Assembly (NCBI RefSeq): GCF_036711975.1
Contig: NC_091971.1
Coordinates: forward strand, 1,433,501 to 1,497,500
Reading direction: 5' to 3'
Source: Onthophagus taurus
Lineage: Eukaryota; Arthropoda; Insecta; Coleoptera; Scarabaeidae
Length of the DNA: 64,000 nt
Shown in pieces: positions 33,967 to 46,000 of the stretch. The position numbers and the translations under genes are program-made. Under the pieces are notes generated by a model. It was not told the DNA's origin. It saw only the letters and a list, made by a program, of their open reading frames with translations, and ran no database searches. The stretch's first letter is position 1, and each line of letters opens with the position of its first letter.

Positions 33967-34631
33967 CTCCAAAATCCAGCAAAATTTTTTGCTGCCAAAT
34001 TATGTGGTATTTCAATTTAATCTTTTGCATATGTTTTCATAATCTTTATATTGTCCCTCAACCAAGTTGGTGCGTGGATTGTCCTAGTTGCTGGTTGACA
34101 CAATATCTATCCTTGAAATGATCTGAAACTCAAAAATCAAATGATGTTGTTTTCTATATAGTTATGATTATCGTTTGAACTAGAACTAAGCAAAAAAAAA
34201 CATTATTGGTAAAATGGCGCCTAGTCAAATAAAGATAATCGGTTTTGTTCTTCAAATCGATAAGTTTATCGCAAAAAAAACATGTATATATCGTATCAGT
34301 TTCTTTGTAGGTCACACGATAGAAAGATGCTATTTGAAAGTGTAGTTCAAATTTCAACTCAATCGAATGAGTAGTTTTTTATGAATCGTATTAACCAGAT
34401 GTAAAAAGGATGTTTCGAGAAAAATGTACTTACAGTTTCATGTACTACAATGTTATGCGTGTATACGCCTTGTTAATAATTCTGTGTAAAGTATATTGAA
34501 CACTTCCATATCTGAAGCTGCTAGTTTTCCATATGTATATATAAATAGAATAATCATGCAAAATAATTTGATATTAAAATAGGATTATTTAAGTGTTTGC
34601 CTAACCTATCTCTTGATATGGGGTCCCTCCG
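33967..34631. other. AT-rich intergenic region
   Basis: No gene or known repeat recognised, apart from a weak CTAG-family trace (TGAACTAGAACTAAGC) near 34177. Confidence 0.45.
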
Positions 34632-34636
34632 CTGAT

Positions 34637-34867
34637 GGAATGAGTCACTCGGCTTGCGCATAGTACATATCAATCCTATTATTCCACGTGGAAAATAACC
34701 ATGATGCTCTGATCGCAATGAGAGTTAGTACTTTCATGGAGGCATTGTGGTCAGCGAGGCTTACAAACCCTCCAGCATGCCTATGAAGTGGGTATATCTG
34801 CATTATGGTTATTTTCCACGTGGAATAATAGGATTGATATGATGTATGCGCAAGCCGAATTACTCTC
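34637..34867. repeat. Inverted repeat / fold-back element
   Basis: Arms of roughly 68 bases (34637-34703 and 34800-34867) pair with few mismatches, including TTATTTTCCACGTGGAATAA, around a loop of about 95 bases. Small open frames here on both strands follow from the symmetry. It may be a miniature transposon, but no target duplication could be fixed. Confidence 0.82.
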
Positions 34868-35428
34868 ATTCTATCAGCAGAAGGAGTCGACATCAAAGGA
34901 TAAGTTCGGCAAACACTTAAATAATATTATTTTAATATTAAATTATTCTGCACGAATGTTCTACTTCTCATTCTATGTTCTTAAAATTTTAAAATAAACT
35001 ACTTCCCTGCGAAAAATGATCCTATTATACATATTTAGCCATCCACACTCTTTTAACTTATGCCAGATAAGATATCCATAAATTAGTCTTAAAAACCCAT
35101 TTTGGACATACTGCACCCGTATCGATTGTCCTTAGTTATGCAAGCACCATAGATTGAGTTACTGTGATTAAAATTGGATAAAATCAAAGAATCAGTTAGT
35201 AATCTTTTACTGTTCTATTTAATACATTCCGATATGGATCAAGGGATTTTGATACGCAATATGGTTTCTGTACTAGAACGTTGGTGCAAAATAATTTGAT
35301 GTGAAGAATAATGTTGCGAAATGATTTAAATTGTCATAAAAAGTATAACAAAAAGAAGATAAATATATTCTAAAAAAAAATATAATATTATAAAATAAAT
35401 TATTTTTGTATCATTATTTGTTGGCGGA
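34868..35428. other. Intergenic region 3' of the aquaporin gene
   Basis: AT-rich; probably holds the aquaporin 3' UTR at its right side (TTTATT signals on plus near 35216). Nothing else recognised. Confidence 0.4.
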
Positions 35429-36504
35429 TTAACCATCAACATCATCGTACCCAGGTTCTGGCGTTTGAAAAACTATTCTGTAAAGCAAACCTCCCGTTAT
35501 TCCAGCCATAAAAGGTCCAACGTAATACACCTGGAAATTAATTAATTAGTAATCATAAAAAGTAATCATGGAAGTTTATTTATGTACCCAATGATAACTT
35601 AGGAATTCGCCGTTGTTTATAGATGGTCCTATTGCTCTAGCCGGATTTAACCCAGCTCCAGAAACATCTCCCTAAAAGAAACAAATTTATAACAAAATTT
35701 TTTTATTTAATAAAAAGTTTACCCCAGCAAGAATCAAGACTGCAATTAGAAAACCAAACCGAATACCGAGAGAATCAATTTTCCTATTTCGCCAATCCCA
35801 AACGGCGGTGCATACGATAACAATTAAGAATGTTAAGATGTATTCGCAAATGCACACTTGCCAATCCTCCAAAGATCCCCGTTTCTTCAACGTGAAAATA
35901 CCAACGCTTTTCTCGTTAAAAAAGGCCTCTTGCATTTCTTTCGACACAATCGCCTGAAATAAAATTTTTGGTTAACTCATTTTAAATTAATTACTTATTA
36001 ACTAACCAATGCCGTCGCATGTCCAGCTATACTACCAAGAAGTTGAGAAATCATATAAATACATAAATGTATTAAAGAGAGGTAACCCGCTAAGAAAGCA
36101 CCGAGAGAAACTGCCGGGTTAATGTGTGATCCAGAAATATGGGAGACGCACTTAAAAGAAAAGATTTTTGATGACAATGTCAGGATATTTAGAAAGAATT
36201 AACAAGACTTATTTACCTCCACCGAAACTGATATAGATAGAGCTACGGCGAAAGTAACTTCAAGTATATTACTTAAAACACCATCAGCTAGACTAGAAAG
36301 AAAAAGTAAAATAAAAGTTCCAGTAAATTCTGCGATAATGAGTTCCACATATCTATAAAAAGGTACTTTTTCGTATATGATGAATTTTCGACCTAAAAAA
36401 TAAAATAAAGTGATTTAAAGTCATAATCTTAATACAGGTTTAATTTTACCAAGAGGTTTTATACGGACATACACATTTGATGACTTAGTTTGATCATCCG
36501 CCAT
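35429..36504 (-). CDS. Aquaporin (MIP family channel)
   Basis: Six exons, 36504-36450, 36392-36217, 36150-36007, 35953-35723, 35671-35588 and 35530-35429, give 263 residues, the normal size. Both pore signatures are present: SGSHINPAVSLGAF in the first half and SGAGLNPARAIGPS in the second. Hydrophobic segments fit six membrane helices (ELIIAEFTGTFILLF is the first). The arginine after the second NPA, part of the aromatic/arginine filter, is kept. The residue in the loop-E position of AQP1 Cys189 is Ala, and the position of AQP1 His180 aligns with a hydrophobic residue rather than His by residue counting, which would suit a wider, glycerol- or solute-permeable filter. The subfamily is not settled. 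It is head-to-head with mib1 across 584 bases. Confidence 0.93.
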
Positions 36505-37088
36505 TATAAAATTAATGACAATGACAATTTTAAAAATGTTAAAATTTTAATTAGACAGATGATTTGATTTTTTTTGAAATTAAATCAAAATTTTTTTGAA
36601 AATTTTAATAATATTATTTTATAATTTTTATATCATATCATCAACATTAAGGTTCAATTTAATATATGATAGAGTCGATGTGATTTTTTGTAAATTTAAA
36701 TTTATAAATTATGTGCCATCTAGTGGGGAATAGTTATACCCAAAAATAATTACAAACAGGTCGTCTCATACCATTTCATATTATAATTGTAAAATGATCT
36801 ATATTTTACATAACATATACAGATAAAGTAATAAAATTCAAATAAAATATTAAATTAATTACATACGCCTAACTTCACATTGATTTTTCAAAACACTTTT
36901 TTTAAAATAATCTTTTCAAGGTTATATTTTGACATCGATTGGTATCCTTGCAAATACCGAACACATCCGAACGTTCCAGATTCGAGGCCGAGCACACCCG
37001 ATCATACGAAAATAAATGTTCTCTGTATTTTAAGGTGGCCCTAAAGAAAGTTTAAGTTTAGAGTTTAAAACTCGTAAAAGTTTTAAAT
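36505..37088. promoter_or_regulatory. Shared upstream region of aquaporin and mib1
   Basis: Very AT-rich on the aquaporin side. A CG-richer stretch at 36945-37010 is the likely mib1 promoter and 5' UTR. No TATA box is clear. Confidence 0.4.
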
Positions 37089-40000
37089 ATGGAAATAGCT
37101 AACGTCGTGGGGGCGAATCCTGGTGCCCCACGAACGAGTAAGGTTATGCTGGAGGGCGTAGGCGCTCGCGTTATTCGAGGACCTGACTGGAAATGGGGAA
37201 AGCAGGTTAGCTTTCAATATTTATATTTTTAACTACAAATGGATTACTGTTATATGGAAAATGTAGATTGTTTAAAGTATTGAATTTATGGTCTTTATAA
37301 AAAATATGTAGGTTAGAAATTATTTTGAGGTTAGGTCTATAATAAAAAAAAAAAATTCAAAAAATTAGAGATTACTAAAGATAAAAGATGTTTTTTGTTA
37401 TTTTTAAATTAATTTTATGATTACAAATAATTTTTTCTACATTAACTTGTTTATATTGAAAAGTATTATAATTTTATTTTGTTGAACATAACCTTACTTT
37501 TAATACTTAATTTTTATTTGTTAATAATTTGAATATTGTAGGATGGTGGTGAAGGTCATGTTGGTACAGTTCGCAATTTTGAATCACCAGATGAAGTGGT
37601 AGTTGTCTGGGATAATGGAACAGCAGCAAATTATCGTTGTTCTGGTCAATTTGATTTAAGGATCTATGACAGTGCCCCAACGGGTATAAAACATGAAGGT
37701 ACAATGTGCGATACATGCCGTCAACAACCAATTTTTGGAATTCGATGGAAATGTGCTGAATGTGGTAATTACGATCTCTGCTCAATTTGTTATCACGGCG
37801 ATAAACACCATTTGCGCCATCGTTTCTTCCGGATAACTACACCAGGTAGCGAAAGGGTTTACTTGGAGACTCGTCGTAAAAGTAAAAAGATTGCTGTAAG
37901 GGGTATTTTTCCGAGTGCGAGAGTTGTTCGAGGCGTGGATTGGCAATGGGAGGATCAAGATGGGGGAAATGGTCGTCGTGGAAAAGTTCAGGATATCCAA
38001 GATTGGTCAGCAACTAGTCCAAAATCCGCTGCTTATATCGTTTGGGATAATGGCACAAAAAATTTATATCGTGTTGGTTTTGAAGGAATGGCAGATTTAA
38101 AAGTTGTAAGCGATGCAAAAGGACAAACTGTTTATCGGGATCATTTACCTTGCTTGGGAGATCAAGGCTCAGGACGTTCTGGACCACCAGATTTGAAAAT
38201 AGGCGATCAAGTTAGCGTTGATTTGGAGTTAGAAATCGTTCAATCTTTGCAATTGGGGCACGGGGGATGGACAGATGGGATGGTGGAATGTTTAAGTACT
38301 ACAGGGACGGTAGTTGGGATTGATGAAGATCACGATATTGTTGTCGCTTATAATAGCGGAAATCGGTGGACTTTTAATCCGGCCGTTTTGACTAAAATTG
38401 CTGCTCCACCTGTTGGAGAAGGTTTCAATGAAACTCCGCAACAGCAGTTTGCCGTTGGCGATGTTGTACAGATTTGCTCTGATTTAGAACGTATTAAAAT
38501 GTTGCAGAGAGGACATGGAGAATGGGCTGATGGAATGACTCCTGTAAGTGATTATTTTTCTATTTAATTATACAGGTGACCCATTTGAAAGCGGAGCACT
38601 CTCGTAAAATTTGTATTTACTATCCGATTTCGACAATTTTTTTTTTGAATTGTAGACCATAAAAAACTGTACCTTTGGACAAAGAGTCATATTTTTCTTA
38701 AAAAAAGCAAGGCCTACTATTTCACTTTTTATGTGAAAAAAATGAAGAAATCATATTAGGAAATTTTTTACAAAAAATCTGAGTACACCACTGCATTAAG
38801 CGCCTTTTGAAATGAGCATATACCAAATTTCATCAAAAATGGTTAGAAATTAAAACCGTTATAGATAATTGAAAAATATCATTTTTATGAATTTATTTGA
38901 TCTGATCTGATCTAGTAAACCATGACAAAGAAGGTAATAAAATACAGATAATAATACAAAAACTATTTACATTTGCTACAGATGAAATTAATTGATAAAA
39001 AATTATATTTTTCAATTAACGGTGTTAATTTGTAACCAGTTTTGATGAAATTTGGTATATGCCCATTTCAAACGGCTCTCAATGCAGTGGTGTACTCAGA
39101 TTTTTTGTAAAATATTTCGTAATATGGTTTCTTCTTTTTTTGCACATAAAAGGTGAAATATGACTCTTTGTCCTAAGGCACAGTTTCTTACGCTCTACAA
39201 TTCAAAAAAGAATTTGTTGAAATTGGGTAATAAATACAGATTTTATAAGGGTGCTTCACTTTCAAATGGGTCACACTATAGGTATGTATTAATTCTAGCT
39301 ATTAGAACTAACGCCAGACCTGGATCTATAAACATATACATAGAATAATAGTAATGTTGGACCTTATCATTAAGTATAACCTAACCTCAATCGTTCTGTT
39401 ATAACCTCAAAAAGTTTCATTGTTTAAATCCTTCCTGTTTTGGAGAAAACAATGTTTTCCTTGACATCACTTTACATTACATTACATTACATAGAATACA
39501 TATCGGGTAGGCGGACCAACCAACCTTGCACCGCGACCCTAAGGATCTATTGTACCCCGATAGATATCGTTATCAAATTTCACCGTGCAGTCCAATGCTC
39601 TTAACGAACATTAATACCTTGCTCGGCGAAAGGTCATTCAGATCTTTTGAGGAGATAAACTGCGACCCAAAAATCGAGAATCTGATACGGTTAACGGCAG
39701 GGAAAAAAACATGCTCAACCGTCTCTGCTTCCTCCGCACATAGTCGGCATTCAACATCGTCGGCTAAACCCAACAAGTTGAGGTGTGCTTTTAATCGGCA
39801 GTGCCCAGTAAAAACACCCATTAGAACTTTTATGCTACTACGGGCAAGTCCTAAAATATTCCCGGGTTTGACAGTGGCGATGTTAATAAACACCTTAGCA
39901 TGTCTCATTCCAGGAGAATTGGTCCACAGTAGGCGAAGTCTCTCTTCAGTCCACAGTCCAATCCTATATTTGGCCATCGCAAATGATACACCAACTGCTG

Positions 40001-43000
40001 GTTCCGGTCCCACAAACGCTTCAGCGCTGCCATCTCGTGCTAGCTTATCTGCCGCTTCATTGCCAGCAACCCCAGAGTGACCCGGGACCCAGATCAGAGA
40101 GACTCTGTTATCACAACTCAGTGTGTTTAATGTTCTCTTACAATCATTAACCAGAGCCGACACCGTTTTCACGGCTTGCAGCGCCTGGAGAGCGGCTTGA
40201 CTGTCTGAGAAGATTCGTACTGTCATGTTCTTCACCCCTCTTTCAAGAAGGATTTTAGCACCCATGTCAATAGCAAATACTTCCGCCTGGAATACAATAC
40301 AGTACGTACCCAGGCTGTAGGCTTGCTTAATTCGAGGTGTCTGGCAGTATACTCCTGCTCTTACCCCTTCAGGCGTTTTTGATCTATCTGTGTACAAGCA
40401 AATGTCTGCTCGAACCAGAGAATTTTCATTTTCGATCCAGGACTGTCGCTCAGGCAGTACAATCTGGTATCGAGCATTAATCACTGATAGTGATACCGCC
40501 AAATCTGACGGCATTGATAGCACAGTATCAGTGCTTATAATGTCTTCCGCAGCCCATTGGTAGGACATGTCGGAACAGTTTTGAGCATATTGCTTAAATC
40601 TGTAAATGGTTGTTCTAGCCACTTTCTCTATATGTAAATGCAGAGGAGATAGGCCAAGCAGAACCTCCATTGCTAGAGTTGGCGTTGTGCCTATCGCACC
40701 AGAGATTGCCAATCCAGCTACTCGTTGAATTCGTGAAAGTTTACTGATAACTGAAGTCTGTCGGACTTTCCTATACCAGGCTGCTGCTCCGTATGTGATC
40801 ATAGGTCTAACCACAGTCACATAGAGCCAGTACAGTCTTTCAGGGGTAAGACCCTAACTTTTTCCACAAAGACTGCGATGACATCACTTTGATGAAATAT
40901 TAAATTAAATCGGCGATTTTAAAAACTATATACATATAAATTAAAACTGTAATGTTGGAACTTTATCATTAGGTATAACCTAACCTCAAACGTTCTTTTA
41001 TAACCTCAAAAAGTTTTATTGTTTAAATCCTTACTGTTTTGGAGAAAACAATCTTTTCCTTAACACCACTTTAAGGAAATATTAAATTCGCCATTTTTCA
41101 AATTATATATAAAATAAAATTGTAATTTTGGAACTTTATCATTAGGTATAACCTAACCTCAAACGTTCTTTTATAACCTCAAAAAGTGTTATTGTTTAAA
41201 TCCTTACTGTTTTGTAGAAAACAATCTTTTCCTTAACACCACTTTAAAGAAATACTAAATTAAATCCGCCATTTTTCAAATTATATATAAAATAAAATTG
41301 TAATCACCCCTTGAAGTTTGTTGTAGTCATTCAGATACACCCTGTATATTATATACAATATATACAACAAAATTGTAATGTTGGAACCTTATCATTAGGT
41401 ATAATCTAACCTACCTCAAACGTTCTTTTATAACTTCAAAAAGGTTCGTTGTTTAAATCCGTTTTGGAGAAAACAATCCTTCCCTTAACATCACTTTAAA
41501 GAAATATTAAATTAAATATTAATACAAATTGTAATGTTGGAACCTTATCATTAGATATAACCTAACCTCAAACGGTCTGTTATAACCTCAAAAAGATTCG
41601 TTGTTTAAATCCTTACCGTTTTAGAGAAAACAATCCTTCCTTTAACATCACTTTAAAGAAATATTAAAATAAACCAGCGATTTTTCAAATTGTATACAAA
41701 ATAAAATTGTAAAGTTGGAATCTTATCATTAGGTATAATCTAACCTCAAACTTTCTTTTATAACCTCAAAAAGTTTAAACAACGATTAAATCCTTACCAT
41801 TTTGGAGACAACAATCTTTTCCTTAACATTACTTTGAAGAAATATTAAATAAAATCGACGATTTTTAAAGTTGTATATAAAATAAAATTGTAATGTTGGA
41901 ACCTTATCATTCCGTATAACCTAACCTCAAACGTTTTTTTATAACCTCAAACAGTTTCTATATGTTGATAATTTATAACATATGCAGTAGGTCTAATGTT
42001 AGTTCTAGTGCTAGTTTTTAGTTCAATTATTTTTCCATTATTAAAATTTATTAATAAATTTTTTTTTTTTTCAGACTTTAGGAAAAGTTGGTCACGTTCA
42101 ACAAATCTACAACGATAATGATTTAAAAGTGGAAGTGTGTAACACCACTTGGACTTACAATCCTCTCGCCGTAACTAAAGTAGCAAGCAGAGATGGAACG
42201 ATGCACGGTACAACTAGCGGAGAGCGTTTAAGCGCTTTACTTAAAAAGCTATTTGAAACACACGTATCGGGCGATGTGAACGAAGAATTAGTAAAATCCG
42301 CTGCGAACGGGGATGCCCAGAAATGCGAGGAAGTTCTTAAACAGAGTAGTTCAGCTGGGGCTGGAATAGGTCCCGACGTAAACGGGGTTTTTGCCGGCCA
42401 CACCGCCTTGCAAGCTGCCAGTCAAAACGGCCATTTGGAAGTTATTACAATACTGTTACGTTTCCACGCTGACGTCGAAATCGAGGACAAAGATGGCGAT
42501 CGTGCCGTCCATCACGCTGCGTTTGGTGATGAGGCCGCAGTTATGCAATTATTGGCGCACGCGGGTGCTGATTTAAATGCGCGTAATAAACGTCGTCAAA
42601 CTGCTTTGCATATTGGTGTGAATAAAGGACATATTGGTGTGGTGAAGATGCTGTTGGAATTGGGGTGTCATCCAAGTCTACAGGTAAGTTTTTTTTTTGT
42701 ATTTTCAATTTCAATTTACATTTTTATTAATAACTGTTTAACATTTTATATTTAAAATTATTGCGGTCTTACAAATATATTTAATATCTGCAACAATATC
42801 AACATTCCATAATATTCCTTAGAAATTAAGATAAGGAAGGAGCATTAACTAAAACGAGGCGATGGCCATGAACAAACACTTGGTCAATATCCAACCAGAA
42901 ATGTTCCTTATTTGTTAAAACTTGAAGTATAAAATGTTGGTGGAAATAGTTTTCATATTAACTGAGTTGTAACTCACAACACAACTTTTTGGGAGATATT

Positions 43001-46000
43001 TTCATTAATTTTGTTTAATTACCATGTTTCTAGATATGACTTTTCTGTCCATCTCATTATCTGATATATTTCTAGTTCTATTCTTAATTTTTACATTTCA
43101 ACGTGTTTCTCGTTGTGTTTTCTGGCTTTATGTTGTTGACTTCATTTATATTTTTCTCATTTTTAAGATTTTCATTAATCTTAAACCAGCCAAAACGTGG
43201 AAACAGTAGGTAATAGTAGAGTTTTCTGCATTTTTATCAGGTATCTTCTTAGACTTGAGAGAGACTTGTTTGTAGCTCCTTTTCCATTCTGATTTTATTC
43301 TGATTTTGATCTATCTTTTCTCCCATTTTGTTTTTGGCTGTTTCCATATCACTGACCTTTTCGCTGTTTATTTCTGCCATAATTCTAAAACTACTGCATC
43401 TGCTATATCGTTGGGCACTTCACTCTATGAGTTAGTATAGAAATCAGTTGGGAATGGTCATGAATTAACTGGGTACAAAAGAGAGGTTTGAGATGGTTTG
43501 ATTTTCCGTTACGCATGGAAGAAGAGAGATTACATAAACAAAGTTACCAATGAATACCATATCTTTACAAAGTCTAAACGTTTTAAATATTGATTAAATA
43601 TTATATTTATTTTATCAGCTATTATTCCAAATAAATTAATTTCTACTGAAATTGATATCATTAGCTATTATATCATGTTTCTCTCTCCCTCTAATACCAG
43701 GTATTACTTTTCAAAAAGACTAGAAAGACATCACTTGGGTAAAATATGAGACGATGAGATCAGTGTATTATCCACGGCGAAATTGTGTTCGTAATTGATT
43801 AATTAATCTACCGGTTCCGGTTTCTTTTATCTCCACTTTTCTTCCCTCCTCGTCTAAGCTTTTCAACTCTTCCTCCCCAACACCGTCGAGGTCCACAACT
43901 GCAGCGATCAATTACTGTCAGACTTGTATTACTTTACTTTAAACCGGCGGCGCAAACTTGATCCTAATATAACGAACGTCGTAGTCAACGCGTGCCTTTT
44001 TGCGATCACTTTTTAGCACGCCTTCGTAACCCCTTTAAAGGGCGCTTGTTTTTTTTGTTAGTGTCGCTCGATTACTTTTCGGGTCCCGTGTTGACAAAGT
44101 TTTCTCCTCGTCGACGTCGTCGTCCCTTTTTTTTTTGTTAGACTTGTTTATTTGATAACTTGACTTGTATATTTTCTGATTCAAAAAATTGTTGTTGAAT
44201 TTACGTCTTTTATTAGTTCCGTTTAAAATTTTATCTATAGAATATTTTATTACTCACAGAAAAAACTTTTCAAGTCACGTCATATTTAACACAAAGCATC
44301 GCCTCTCAATAATATCGATTGTAGTCGCTGAAAATTGAACCTGTCCCGAATCTAGACGTCCATTGTCGACTTGCGAATAATGCGACTCGCCCAGCAGGTG
44401 AGAGGGATTATCTCGTGGAACTGAGTACGACGACGTCGCCGTCGTCATTGTGCACACGGACGATTCCCGGGTCGGTAATTAGCTTCAGCCACAGAAGCTG
44501 ATTGTAGATTTATGTCTCTCGCCTCCTTATCGTTCGTTCGCTGGATCCCCAGCGTTCGTCGCATATCGGAGATGAATTGACGCCATCGTAGCTTTGTGCA
44601 GACGTTCTACGCCCGGCAGTTAGCGCAGACAATGCGTTTTTGTTCGGTTCCGATTAAGCAGAGATGGCAAACATCCCGCTTACCGGCTTCGTAACGATCG
44701 TGTCCCGTGATAATGAGGTAATTGGGATCGCAAGAGAAAATTGTAGGCGTTTGAATGTGAATTAAGAGCTCTTGTATAACGATCATTTTATAGTTCAAAA
44801 TGACAAACATTTTATTCGTACAACTTACCTAGAAACATTCGGGTTCGTCTCTCATGATGGCTAAATCCGAATATTTCTAGTTTTGGATCTAGTACCTGGC
44901 GCTGAATAATAACTAAAACTAGAATTAATATTAGTATGAATATTCTAAAAGAATTTGTGTTAATAATAAGAGAGTAATTTGATTCATATCTATAAAATAT
45001 TTTAGCTTAATTTTCATGAGTCAAAATCCAAAGCCAATTGCCATGATATTTCATCGTAAACAACTCATACTTGTGTTACTAACCTACGAGAGTTTATGCC
45101 CCCTGTGTTTTATAACTTCATAATAACATCAATTAAGCGGACTAATACAAGTGTACCAATAAAATAATGCCAGAGCGTTTTCACCGTTTACGGCGCCTGT
45201 ATAAATTTAATGTACGTGAAACGGAGTTACGTGGGGTTTATGGTGGTGCAGAACGATATGTTTCATTTATGGTAATTGTTGTCGTAATTGAACGTCGCTT
45301 GGGGAATAATTAGGAGTCCCCGATGTAACTAATTAATCCACCGTCCTAATTACAAAATCAAAGTTTAATTAAGAAAAACAATACAAAGCTTTAAAAAATC
45401 GTTGGTTTAAATAAAGATTTTCTGGGAAGTTAATGGTCCGTTTTCTGAAGTGATAGTTCTAAACAAGTGTAAATGAGTCCTAAACAGAAGTGTGAGGACT
45501 ACTACTAGGAAACCAGAAACTTATTTACCGAACAGTAAGGGCGTGGTAGTAAAATTTTATGGCTTATCGTGAAATCGGCCGTTCCGAGTACAATAAATAA
45601 GCGAATTAACGAAAGTACTGCCGACGAACGATAAACTTTTCCCCCGAGGTTGCCGGACTACAACGGCAACCAGCGAAAGAATTTTATTCGACCCTCGGTA
45701 AAAATTGTTGTTTGGCAGTTTTATGTAAGCGTAGGCTGTACTTTTCGATTACAAACTCACGGGGATGAAATGGGAACTTGGATCGTTTCAATGGAGAAAG
45801 TGATATTAATTAAGGCAACTTTTCGCATAAACTTAATGTCTTACTTATTTTAGGGCTATGATCAAATTTATATGGACCCCTATTGGTTCACGTTGGGAAG
45901 CAATAAAAGGCTTTCATGGGGGTCGTTAAAAGAAAAGACAGTGATAAAACGAAAAATGAGAGCTAAGGGAAAGTTGAGTATGATAACGATATAAAATCTC

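Noticed and set aside
44275-44810. Minus-strand frames in mib1 intron 3
   Set aside because: No domain recognised, and no splice partner found.
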